From: Actinomycetes bacterium
Lineage (GTDB): Bacteria > Actinomycetota > Actinomycetes > Actinomycetales > Microbacteriaceae
DNA length: 41,124 bases
Direction of reading: 5' to 3'
Assembly: GCA_023386365.1 (NCBI GenBank)
Contig: JAEWJX010000043.1
Location: 1 to 41,124 of the forward strand
Below the pieces are notes generated by a model. The model saw nothing but the letters and a program-made list of their open reading frames with translations, made no database searches and was not told the origin of the DNA. Every line of letters starts with the position of its first letter. The first letter of the stretch is position 1. The translations under genes were made by a program, and so were the position numbers. Below are positions 31,555-40,700 of the stretch, one piece after another.

Positions 31555-32781
31555 CTAGGCCACTTCCGTTTTCTGGACAACTTCCAGCTCGGCGAACCTC
31601 GCCTGCATGGTCACGTTGCCTCTGGTCAGCTTCCTAACGCTAAGAGTCGACGCCTTGTCGTTGGCCAGACGGAGGTTGTTCTCAGAGCCGAGCAGAGACT
31701 CCTTGACCTTCTGCAGCCGATCAATCGCCGCATCGATGTCCTTGATGGCCGTGTCGAACTTGCGCTTCGCGAGGTCGTAGTTGCGGCCGAACGCTTCCTT
31801 GAAGTCGTCGAGCTCAGACTCGAAGTCGGCGATGTCGATGTTCTGCTTCTTGATCTGCTCAAGCTCGGCCTTCACGACGATGGTGTCCTGCGCCGCGTTG
31901 CGCAGAAGGGCGATGATCGCGAGGAAGAACTGCGGGCGGACGACGAACATCTTGGGGTAGAGGTGCGAGACGTCGGTGATGCCGGTGTAGAGGTCGGAAT
32001 CCTCTTCGAGCATCGAGACGAGCACCGCGTACTCGCAGCCCTTGTCGTTGCGGTCCTTGTCGAGCTTGGCGAGGAAGTCGCTGTTCTTCTTCCTGGTCGC
32101 GGTGGCGTCGGATTCGTTCTTCATCTCGAACATGATCGATACGTATTCCACGTGGTCATCGCTGTAGTCACGGAAGACGTAGTCACCCTTCGTGCCGGCG
32201 CTCGCGTCGTTGTCCTTGCCGAACTCAGCGTTGGGGAAGGCGAGGGAGCGCATGCGGTTGAACTCGACCTCGCAATGCTGCTCAAGGGTCTCGCCGAGCA
32301 GCTTGACCGACAGCTTGGCCTTCATGTCCTTGTAGCGCTCGATGAGCTCGTCCTTCATGGCGAGCTCCTTGGCGTGCGCCTGCGCGAGTGCGGCCTCCTT
32401 GACCTTCTGCTCGGCAGCCTGGAGGTCCAGCTTGCTCTTCGCCTCGTTGAGGTTCTTCTCCGCGGTCGACACCGCCTTCGCGACAGCGAGCTCCTGGTTG
32501 GTCGCCGCCGACTTGAGGTCCGACTTGAGCCGCTGGATCTCGGTGTCCTTCGTGGCGTTCACCTCCAGCGCTTGCTGCGTTGCGTTCGCCACAGCGAGTG
32601 CGATCTCGGTCTCCTTGGCCTTCTCGGCCGCCGCGAGGCGTGCGTGGAGCTCGGTCTCGAACTCGGTGGTGCGCACCTGCTGAACGATGTCGGCGTACTG
32701 CGCCTCATCGATGGTGAACAGGGTGCCGCAGTGCGGGCACTTGATCTCGTTCGAAGTGATGGTCGGTGTGGTCTCAGTCAC
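31555..32781 (-). CDS. DUF2130 protein: zinc ribbon, coiled coil, nuclease-like C-terminus
   Basis: Predicted 408-aa protein. Order of parts: a CPHC half zinc ribbon (Cys15, Cys18); a long Ala/Glu/Lys coiled coil (about 35-155); a C-terminal domain with QHCEVEFNRMRSLAFPNAEFGKDND and KGDYVFRD...IMFEMKNE. Asp200, Glu219 and Lys221 fit a PD-(D/E)xK nuclease centre, followed by ATRKKNSDFLAKLDKDR and VRPQFFLAIIALLRN. This matches the DUF2130 family. GTG 32781 is chosen because TTGGAGG lies 5 nt upstream; that TTG is itself an in-frame alternative start. It stands first on the minus strand, divergent from the type I restriction operon across the 32912-32931 palindrome, and 253 nt upstream of the SNF2 gene. 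Confidence 0.85.
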   Translation of the reverse strand: MTETTPTITSNEIKCPHCGTLFTIDEAQYADIVQQVRTTEFETELHARLAAAEKAKETEIALAVANATQQALEVNATKDTEIQRLKSDLKSAATNQELAVAKAVSTAEKNLNEAKSKLDLQAAEQKVKEAALAQAHAKELAMKDELIERYKDMKAKLSVKLLGETLEQHCEVEFNRMRSLAFPNAEFGKDNDASAGTKGDYVFRDYSDDHVEYVSIMFEMKNESDATATRKKNSDFLAKLDKDRNDKGCEYAVLVSMLEEDSDLYTGITDVSHLYPKMFVVRPQFFLAIIALLRNAAQDTIVVKAELEQIKKQNIDIADFESELDDFKEAFGRNYDLAKRKFDTAIKDIDAAIDRLQKVKESLLGSENNLRLANDKASTLSVRKLTRGNVTMQARFAELEVVQKTEVA

Positions 32782-32911
32782 GAGTACCTCCAAGTAGGGG
32801 CGAGGGCGAGTTCACGAACGGGCAGCCCCAGTAGCGCTCCGCCAGTTGGCAGCGACGTAATGTCGCCGCAACAGATGGTGGATCAATATGCGCCCTTCCA
32901 TGCACAGATTG

Positions 32912-32931
32912 CTGATAAGCCCTCTTATCAG
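32912..32931. promoter_or_regulatory. Perfect palindrome in the DUF2130/type I divergent region
   Basis: CTGATAAG-CCCT-CTTATCAG, eight-pair arms and a 4-nt centre. It is markedly AT-rich against its surroundings and lies just upstream of the -35 of the restriction operon. Likely a regulator site for one or both operons; the binding protein is unknown, but the helix-turn-helix protein at 32977 is a candidate. Confidence 0.55.
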
Positions 32932-32939
32932 TCTTGTCA

Positions 32940-32969
32940 TTGAATCAGGCCGTCAGCTCGGTGTACTTT
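32940..32969 (+). promoter_or_regulatory. Promoter of the type I restriction operon
   Basis: TTGAAT (32940-32945) and TACTTT (32964-32969) are separated by 18 nt. The ATG at 32977 comes 7 nt after the -10, so the first mRNA is probably leaderless. Confidence 0.6.
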
Positions 32970-32976
32970 GAGTCGC

Positions 32977-34953
32977 ATGTCCACAGCGCCATCGCTCCTC
33001 ATCGATTTGGCCGGCGTCGCCCGGCTGGCAGGTGTGCAGCGCCCCGTCGCATCGATGTGGCGATCAAGGTTCGCGTCGGCGTCCGATCCCTTCCCGCCGG
33101 CTATCGGCGAGAAGGGCGGCCGGACCCAGTTCGACGCCCAGCAGGTCGCCGAATGGCTCGTGCGCACAGGCCACGGCAACAACCCCAAAGCAAGCGGGGA
33201 CGCCGCTGCTTCGGCGAATCCGTCGGATTTCTCGTTTGCCGACTCGAGCTCTGTCGCCGAGTTGGAAGCCCTCATCGCTCTCTATGCGCAGATCGATGAT
33301 CTGGACGGACTCACGCCTGCCCAGATCGAGGAGGCCGGCGCCGAGGCGGACCCTCGAGACGACATGCTTCGGGCCGAGATTGCCGCGCACGCGCGCCGGG
33401 GTGCACCGTGGGTCGAGTACGCAACGCGTCTTATCGACGCGGCATACTCACCGTCGGCCGCGCTGGCGCTTGTGACCCAGCGACACGCTGTCTCGCAGAG
33501 GGCGGCCGGGTCCGCGGGACGGCTCGTAGGCGATGCGATCACCCTGGTCGTCGATGCCGTGCATGCGCTTGTTCGCGAAGGCGATGCCGTGAGGCTCGAT
33601 GCTAGCGATGCCCCGCTCTCCGCGACACTTGCGGGCAGACTCGGTGACGATGTGAGCATCGTGGTGCCCGCCGACGCCGACAGTCGGCGTGTTCGACGCC
33701 AACTGCTCGTCGACGGTCATTGGCTCGCTGATCGAGAGGAAGTCGCGGCCCGCTTCGTCGCAGTCGCGCGCGTTCCGTCTCAGCGAGGCGACGACGTCGC
33801 AGGAATCCTGCGAGCCGTCGATGAGGTCGCGTTGTCGCTGCGTGACTCGGATGCGGCAGTAGTGATCGGCCCCGCGAGGGCACTCGTTGATCGGTTGGCG
33901 CCGATCGACGAGCGGGCGCGCGCCGACATCCTTCGTTCTGGCCGGGTGCGGGCCATCGCGCGTCTGTCGGCCGGCCTGGTCGATAGCGCGACCCGCGAGC
34001 CACTCGCGCTCTGGGTGCTCGGCACGCCGGTAGGTGAGGTAGCGCTGGCGGAGCGAATCACCGCTGTTGCCGATCTCACCGCCATCCCGCTGACTCCGGC
34101 TACCCGCGTCGACCTCGTGTCGGACTTGATCGCAGGCATGGGAAGCGGATCCGACCTGCGCGCCCATCAGTTCCGATTCGCGACATTCGTCAGAACGACC
34201 TCGCTGCAGGCACGAAGCGACTCGCTCGTGGCATCGGCGACTCGGAAGCCCGTGTCCAAGACCACCGACGCAGCCGACCTTCCCGCGCTTCTCGACCTCG
34301 CCGTCGACGCAATCCGCGACGATATCACCCCGGTCGAGATTGCACCTGATTCGCACGACGTTCCGCGAGCCACATCAGTGCCCGAGCTGATCGAGGCCGG
34401 CCACTTGAGAAGGATCCAGGGCGTGCGCCTCGGTCATGACGTGCTCGGCTCGGAAGGGCTCGTCGTCGTGACGCCATCCGATCTCGACAACCCCGCGTCG
34501 ATCGGCCGCACCCGCATCGATCAGCTCGCGTTCGCAGCCCAGAACCCCAACGCGCAACTAACCCGCCCGGGTGACGTGGTCTTCCGCACCAGCCCGACCG
34601 CGGCTGCGTGGGTCGATATTGACGGCTCTAAGGTCGTCGCCTACCCCGCCCGCGTGCTGCGTATCACCGCGAGTGACCCCGGCGGCCTCGTCCCCGAGGT
34701 CATCGCCACCGACATCACGGGTGCGACCGCTGGCCCCGGCGCATGGAAGCGATGGACGCTGCGTCGCGTCGCCCCGAAGACGATCGCGCCGCTCCGCCGG
34801 GCACTCGCCGACATCGCGGCCACCCGCGCAGAACTTGAGGCGCGGGCGACGCGCCTCACCGACTACGCCGCCCTGATCGTCACCGGTGCAACCTCGGGAG
34901 CGGTAACCATGATCGACTCGAACCACGCCGCAGATGCGGCAATCACCCAGTAA
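32977..34953 (+). CDS. Helix-turn-helix, inactive HsdM-like and HsdS-like fusion protein
   Basis: Predicted 658-aa protein opening the type I operon. Residues 7-65 (LIDLAGVARLAGVQRPVASMWRSR, then RTQFDAQQVAEWLVRTG) look like a MerR/excisionase-type winged helix. The middle (about 130-370) follows the layout of an N6-adenine methylase; ADILRSGRVRAIARLSAGLVDSATREPLALWVLG (317-350) matches the segment after the catalytic motif in HsdM. However, neither DPACGSGG nor NPPF is present, so it should not methylate. The end (about 450-655) has one HsdS-like recognition half, LTRPGDVVFRTSPTAAAWVD and AYPARVLRI, plus a helix ALADIAATRAELEARATRL. ATG 32977 follows TACTTT by 7 nt. It ends 9 nt before hsdM. 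Probably an extra specificity or regulatory subunit (inference). Confidence 0.75.
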   Translation: MSTAPSLLIDLAGVARLAGVQRPVASMWRSRFASASDPFPPAIGEKGGRTQFDAQQVAEWLVRTGHGNNPKASGDAAASANPSDFSFADSSSVAELEALIALYAQIDDLDGLTPAQIEEAGAEADPRDDMLRAEIAAHARRGAPWVEYATRLIDAAYSPSAALALVTQRHAVSQRAAGSAGRLVGDAITLVVDAVHALVREGDAVRLDASDAPLSATLAGRLGDDVSIVVPADADSRRVRRQLLVDGHWLADREEVAARFVAVARVPSQRGDDVAGILRAVDEVALSLRDSDAAVVIGPARALVDRLAPIDERARADILRSGRVRAIARLSAGLVDSATREPLALWVLGTPVGEVALAERITAVADLTAIPLTPATRVDLVSDLIAGMGSGSDLRAHQFRFATFVRTTSLQARSDSLVASATRKPVSKTTDAADLPALLDLAVDAIRDDITPVEIAPDSHDVPRATSVPELIEAGHLRRIQGVRLGHDVLGSEGLVVVTPSDLDNPASIGRTRIDQLAFAAQNPNAQLTRPGDVVFRTSPTAAAWVDIDGSKVVAYPARVLRITASDPGGLVPEVIATDITGATAGPGAWKRWTLRRVAPKTIAPLRRALADIAATRAELEARATRLTDYAALIVTGATSGAVTMIDSNHAADAAITQ

Positions 34954-34962
34954 GGAACAGGC

Positions 34963-36576
34963 ATGCCCCGCACACCGAAAGCCGCTTCTCAGGCGCCGTC
35001 AACCATGAAGGAGTTGAAGGACACGCTCTGGAAGGCCGCCGACAAGCTGCGCGGGTCGATGGATGCCTCGCAGTACAAGGACGTCATCCTCGGTCTCGTG
35101 TTCCTCAAGTACGTGTCGGACGCCTTCGACGAGCGCCGCGCACGCATCCGCGCCGAGCTTACCGCTGACGGCTACGACGAGGACCAGATCGCCGATCTCA
35201 TCGACGACACCGACGAGTACACCGGCCGCGGCGTGTTCTGGGTGCCCGCGAACGCACGATGGGGGTTCCTCGCCGAGAATGCGAAGGGTCTGGGGCCGTC
35301 GATGGATTCTGCGGAGAAGTCGATCGGCGCGCTCGTCGATGAGGCGATGGATGCCCTCATGCAGGCGAACCCACAGCTTTCGGGCACGCTGCCGCGCATC
35401 TTCAACCGCGACAGCGTCGACCAGCGCCGTCTGGGTGAACTCATCGATCTGTTCAACTCTGCGCGCTTCACGACCCAGGGCCAAGGCGGTGCGGACGGAC
35501 GCCGCGCCCGAGATCTGCTCGGCGAGGTCTACGAGTACTTCCTTGAGAAGTTCGCCGCCGCAGAAGGCAAGCGAGGCGGCGAGTTCTACACGCCCGCCGG
35601 CGTCGTGAGAGTGCTCGTCGAACTGCTGCAGCCCACCCGCGGGCGGGTGTACGACCCCGCGTGTGGGTCGGGCGGCATGTTCGTGCAGGCCGAGAAGTTC
35701 ATCGACGCCCACCACGGCGAAGGCTCGGACATCTCGGTGTATGGGCAGGAACTCAACGAGCGCACTTGGCGTATGGCCAAGATGAACCTCGCCATCCACG
35801 GACTCGCCGGCAACCTCGGGCCGCGGTGGGGCGACACCTTCGCCCGAGACCTGCACCCCGACCTGCAGGCCGACTACGTCATGGCAAACCCGCCCTTCAA
35901 CATCAAGGACTGGGCCCGCAACGAAGAAGACCCCCGCTGGCGGTTCGGCGTGCCCCCGGTAGGCAATGCGAACTACGCGTGGATTCAGCACATCCTCGCC
36001 AAGCTCGCCCCCGGCGGTCAGGCCGGCGTCGTGATGGCCAACGGCTCCATGTCGTCGAACTCCGGCGGTGAAGGCCAGATCCGCGCCGAGATCGTGGAAG
36101 CCGACCTCGTTTCGTGCATGGTCGCACTGCCGACCCAGCTATTCCGCTCTACAGGGATTCCGGTGTGCGTCTGGTTCTTAGCGAAAGACAAGGGCGCGAG
36201 GGCCGGCGAGGTGCTGTTCATCGACGCCCGCCGACTTGGGCACATGGTGGACCGCGCCGAGCGCGCGCTTTCGGACGACGACATTGCCCGGATCGCCGGA
36301 ACGTTTCACGCGTGGCGCGGAGTCGAATCGGACGCTGCGCCCGACGAGTACGCGGATGTCTCGGGCTTCTGCTACTCGGCGACGCTCGCAGAGGTCAAGG
36401 CCGCGGACTACGCGCTGACGCCTGGGCGTTACGTCGGTGCGGTCGAAGCCCGTGATGACGGCGAGCCGATCGAGGAGAAGCTTGAGCGGCTGCGCGCGGA
36501 GCTCGAGGCGCAGTTCGCCGAGTCAGCACGGTTGGCCGACGTTGTGCGCGAGCAGGTGGGGAGGGTCGGTGTCTGA
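34963..36576 (+). CDS. hsdM: Type I restriction-modification methylase subunit M
   Basis: Predicted 537-aa N6-adenine methyltransferase of a type I restriction complex. N-terminal helical domain MKELKDTLWKAADKLRGSMDASQYKDVILGLVFLKYVSDAF (15-55); SAM-binding DPACGSGG (231-238); catalytic NPPF (309-312); then FRSTGIPVCVWFLAKDK. It uses S-adenosylmethionine to methylate the target site and forms M2S with HsdS and R2M2S with HsdR. ATG 34963 has AAGGA 6 nt upstream. Its stop overlaps the hsdS start by 8 nt. Full length and apparently intact. Confidence 0.95.
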   Translation: MPRTPKAASQAPSTMKELKDTLWKAADKLRGSMDASQYKDVILGLVFLKYVSDAFDERRARIRAELTADGYDEDQIADLIDDTDEYTGRGVFWVPANARWGFLAENAKGLGPSMDSAEKSIGALVDEAMDALMQANPQLSGTLPRIFNRDSVDQRRLGELIDLFNSARFTTQGQGGADGRRARDLLGEVYEYFLEKFAAAEGKRGGEFYTPAGVVRVLVELLQPTRGRVYDPACGSGGMFVQAEKFIDAHHGEGSDISVYGQELNERTWRMAKMNLAIHGLAGNLGPRWGDTFARDLHPDLQADYVMANPPFNIKDWARNEEDPRWRFGVPPVGNANYAWIQHILAKLAPGGQAGVVMANGSMSSNSGGEGQIRAEIVEADLVSCMVALPTQLFRSTGIPVCVWFLAKDKGARAGEVLFIDARRLGHMVDRAERALSDDDIARIAGTFHAWRGVESDAAPDEYADVSGFCYSATLAEVKAADYALTPGRYVGAVEARDDGEPIEEKLERLRAELEAQFAESARLADVVREQVGRVGV

Positions 36577-37744
36577 CATTGCGTTTGGCGAACTTCTCAG
36601 CGAACCGCTTCGGAACGGCGTGAGCTACCCATCGCGCACTCGGGGCGAAGGGGCACGGATGGTGAACATGCGCGAAATCTTCGCGCATGACCGCATCACC
36701 CACGAGGTGGAGTGTGAGCTGGTACCGCTTACTGCATCGGAATCTAGGTCCTCAATTCTCCGCAGAGGCGACCTCCTCTTCGCTCGGCAGTCGCTGACAT
36801 ATGAGGGCGCTGGCAAAGTCTCGCTTGTCCTGGACGAGTCTGGGCCGACCTGGGATAGCCACCTCATCCGGGCCCGCGTGAACCCCGCGCGCGCGGACTC
36901 CTCCTACCTCTTCTACTTCTTCCGTTCGGGCGAAGGGAAACGGCGGATGGAGACAATTGTTCAACAGGTCGCCGCCGCTGGCATCCGCGGATCAGATCTT
37001 GCACGTCTGGCCGTCCCCTCGCCCCCGCTCTCGGAGCAGCAGGCGATCGCCGAGGTGCTGGGCGCCCTCGACGACAAGATTGCTGCCAACATCGCACTCG
37101 CCACCACCGCTGACGAGCTGGCTCGCGCTGAATACGCGGCGCTCGAGGCTGACGTTGTTCGCGTTGGCGAGGTTGCTGAATCACCGCGTTCAGGCGTGGA
37201 TCCGTCGAGCGTCGATCCGGGCGAACTCTATGTGGGCCTCGAACACGTGGGGCGCCGCCACATGTGGCTGACGGACGGCGGTCGAGCCGAAGACGTTAGC
37301 AGCACCAAGTCGCGGTTTGAACCCGGCGACATCCTTTTCGGCAAGTTGCGTCCCTACTTCCATAAGGTCGTCGGCGCGCCACGAAGCGGAATCTGCTCGA
37401 CCGACATCCTTGTCGTGCGCTCGCGAGACGAAGGTCTCTCAGGGCTCCTGCTCGCCGCTCTTTCGAGCGATGCTGTGATCGAAGAAGTGGTCGCGGCGAG
37501 CGAGGGCACCAGGATGCCGCGTACGAGCTGGAAGGACCTTGCGGCCGTCGAGATTCGATGGCCCACCGCCGACGCGACATCTCAGCTTGCGTCGAGGCTC
37601 GACAGCATCCGTGCAGGGGCGCTCGCAGCGTTGGCTGAGAACCGCACCCTCGCCGCAACTCGCGACGCGCTCCTCCCGCAGCTCATGTCGGGCAAGCTCC
37701 GCGTCCGCGACGCAGAGGCGGCGGCATCTGAAGTCGGCGTGTGA
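36569..37744 (+). CDS. hsdS: Type I restriction-modification specificity subunit S
   Basis: Predicted 391-aa DNA-recognition subunit. Two target-recognition domains with spacer helices are visible: the first half ends in VPSPPLSEQQAIAEVLGALDDKIAANIALATTADELARAEY (helix 1), and the second half (VGEVAESPRSGV, FEPGDILFGKLRPYFHKVVGAPRSGICSTDILVV) ends in LASRLDSIRAGALAALAENRTLAATRDALLPQLMSGKLRV (helix 2). The target is therefore bipartite. GTG 36569 has GGGGAGG 5-6 nt upstream and overlaps hsdM. The first half lacks a classic LPxGW motif and may be diverged. The stop overlaps a GTG at 37741, but HsdR starts later. Confidence 0.92.
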   Translation: MSDIAFGELLSEPLRNGVSYPSRTRGEGARMVNMREIFAHDRITHEVECELVPLTASESRSSILRRGDLLFARQSLTYEGAGKVSLVLDESGPTWDSHLIRARVNPARADSSYLFYFFRSGEGKRRMETIVQQVAAAGIRGSDLARLAVPSPPLSEQQAIAEVLGALDDKIAANIALATTADELARAEYAALEADVVRVGEVAESPRSGVDPSSVDPGELYVGLEHVGRRHMWLTDGGRAEDVSSTKSRFEPGDILFGKLRPYFHKVVGAPRSGICSTDILVVRSRDEGLSGLLLAALSSDAVIEEVVAASEGTRMPRTSWKDLAAVEIRWPTADATSQLASRLDSIRAGALAALAENRTLAATRDALLPQLMSGKLRVRDAEAAASEVGV

Positions 37745-37779
37745 GAGCGCCCAGCATGACCAACTCGAAAGGGGCACGC

Positions 37780-40700
37780 ATGACTTCGCTCACTGAGGCT
37801 GACTGGGAAAGGGATGCGCTCGAGACGCTCGCCGAGCCGCTCGGTTGGCGCCCGGTCACGGGCGAGAGCATCGCGCCCGGTAGCGGGGAGCGGGACACCT
37901 GGGACGATCTGCTCATTCGCCCGCGCTTGCTCGATGCCCTTCGTCGCCTGAACCCCGGTATGCCGGGCGAGTACCTGCAGCAGGCGGTGGCCGAGATCGC
38001 GGGGCCGAAATCGCAGGATGCGACCACCGAGAATCACCGAATCCACGAATACCTCGTCGGCGGCTATCCGCTCAGCTATTTCGACTCTGACGGCGTTGAG
38101 CAGAATCCGCGCCTGCGGTTGCTCGGCGCAGACCCGTCCGAGAATGACTGGCTCGCCGTCAACCAGGTAACGCTGCGGCAGGGCGATGTGCATCGCCGGT
38201 TCGACATCGTGTTGTTCGTCAACGGGATGCCGCTGGTCATCGTCGAGCTGAAGCGTGCGGGTTCTGCGTCCACCGGTGTCGCCCCCGCGCACGCGCAGCT
38301 ACAGACGTACTTGCGCGAGCTTCCGATGGTGTTCCGATTCTGTGTGCTCACACTCGCGAGCGATGGCCTCGAGGCGAAGTATGGCACTCCGTTCACGCCG
38401 CTCAATCACTTCGCGCCGTGGAACGTCGATGACGACGGCGCACCGCTGAAGCAGCCACGCATTGAAGAAGGCGTGTCGGTCGAGCCGATCGATGACGCCC
38501 TCAATGGCCTATTCAACCAGGAGCGGTTCCTGCAGCTCGTCCGGAACTTCACGGCGTTCGACGAGAGCGCCGACGGACTCACCAAGCGCATCGCGAAGCC
38601 GCACCAGTACTTCGCGGTCACGAAGGCAGTCGGGTCGACGGTGCAGGCGGTCGAGACCAACGGCAAGGCCGGTGTGGTGTGGCACACGCAGGGGTCGGGC
38701 AAGTCCATGGAGATGGAGCTGTACGCGAACCTCGTGTCGCGACATCCGAAGCTCAAGAACCCGACCGTGATCGTCGTCACCGACCGCACCGAGCTCGACG
38801 GGCAGCTGTTCCAGACGTTCGACCAGAGCCTGCTGCTCGCCGAGAAGCCAGTGCAGGTGCGCGAGCGTGCGCAACTACGCGACGAGCTGCGCAACCGGGT
38901 CACCGGTGGCATCTACTTCACGACGCTGCAGAAGTTCGGCCTGACCGAGTCCGAAAAGCAGTCGGGCACCCAGCATCCACTGCTCACCGATCGGCGCAAC
39001 GTGATCGTCGTCGTCGATGAAGCGCACCGCAGCCACTATGACGACCTCGACGGGTACGCCCGGCACCTGCGCGACGCGCTGCCGAACGCCACCCTCATCG
39101 CGTTCACCGGAACGCCGATCTCGTTCGCGGAGCGCGACACCCGTGCGGTCTTCGGCGACTACATCGACATCTACGACCTCTCCCGAGCGGTGGATGACGG
39201 CGCCACCGTCCCCGTGTACTTCGAGCCGCGGCTCATCAAGGTGTCGTTCGCCGCAGAGGCGACGGATGAAAATATCGACCGGGCCGCCGACGAATACACG
39301 CTTGGCCTCGACGACACCGAGCGAGCTCGACTGGAGGCATCCGTCGCTGTCGTCAACGCCGTTTACGGCGCACCCGAGCGCATCGAGACCCTCGCAGCAG
39401 ATCTAGTCACGCACTGGGAAGAGCGGCGTGAGCGCATGAAGCCGTTCCTCGAGTCGCCGGGCAAGGCCCTCATCGTGGGCGGTACTCGCGAGATCTGCGC
39501 GCGGCTCTACTCGGCGATCGTCGACCTGCGCCCCGACTGGCACTCGGACGCACTCGACAGGGGCCGTATCAAGGTCGTCTATTCGGGGTCGGCATCGGAT
39601 TCGCCACCGGTGAGCGACCACGTGCGCCGTGACTCCGAGAACAAGGCCATCAAAGCGCGTCTGAAGGATGGCAGCGACGAACTCGAACTCGTGATCGTCA
39701 AAGACATGATGCTCACCGGGTTCGACGCGCCGCCGCTGCACACCCTGTACCTCGACCGGCCGCTCAAGGGCGCGCTGCTCATGCAGACCCTCGCGCGCGT
39801 GAACCGCACATTCAAGGGCAAGCAGGACGGGCTGCTCGTCGCGTATGCGCCGCTGGCCGACAACCTCGCCAAGGCACTGTCGGAATACACCGTCTCGGAC
39901 CAGGAGAACAAGCCCATCGGTCGGGACGTCGATGAGGCCGTCGGGATCGCGTCGGATCTGGTGGCGCAGATTCGCGAGATGCTCGCGGGCTGCGACTGGC
40001 GGTCGATCGCGGCCAAGGGCGGGTCGCGTGCGTGGCGCACTGCCGCGACCACCGCGACGAACTACCTGCGGGATGCAGCAAACCCGCTGAACGCTGTGGA
40101 GCTGGGCGCCGAGCGGTTGTCGGCTCAGTACCGGACGGCGACAGGTCGCCTGGCGCGCGCGTGGGCACTTGCGTCGGGGCGTGTCGGCCTTGCCGAACTG
40201 CACGATGAGATCGCGTTCTACGAAGAAGTGCGCGTGTGGATGGCGAAGTTCGACGCCGCTGAGCGACAGTCGCGCGATGAGCCGATCCCCGAAGAGATCT
40301 CGCGGCTGCTCGGAGCGCTCGTCGCTGACTCGATCGCGCCTGGGGATGTGCTCGACATCTACGACGCCGCCGGTCTCCCGCGGCTCGCGCTCGACGACCT
40401 AGGGCCCGAGTTCCTCGCGAAAGCGCAGGCCGCGCCGAACGCACACCTCGCGATCGAGGCGCTGCGCAGATCGTTGACCGACGCCGGCTCCGCCGCAACC
40501 CGCGGCAACCTCGTGCGGCAGCGGGCGTTCTCGGAGCGGATCGCGGAGATCATGAACCGCTACACGAACCAGCAGCTCACCTCCGCCGAGGTCATCGCCG
40601 AGCTCGTCGAACTGGCGAAGGAGGTCGCGGCCGAAGCATCCCGCGGCTCGCACTTCTCTCCGCCGCTGTCGAGCGACGAGCTCGCCTTCTACGACGCCGT

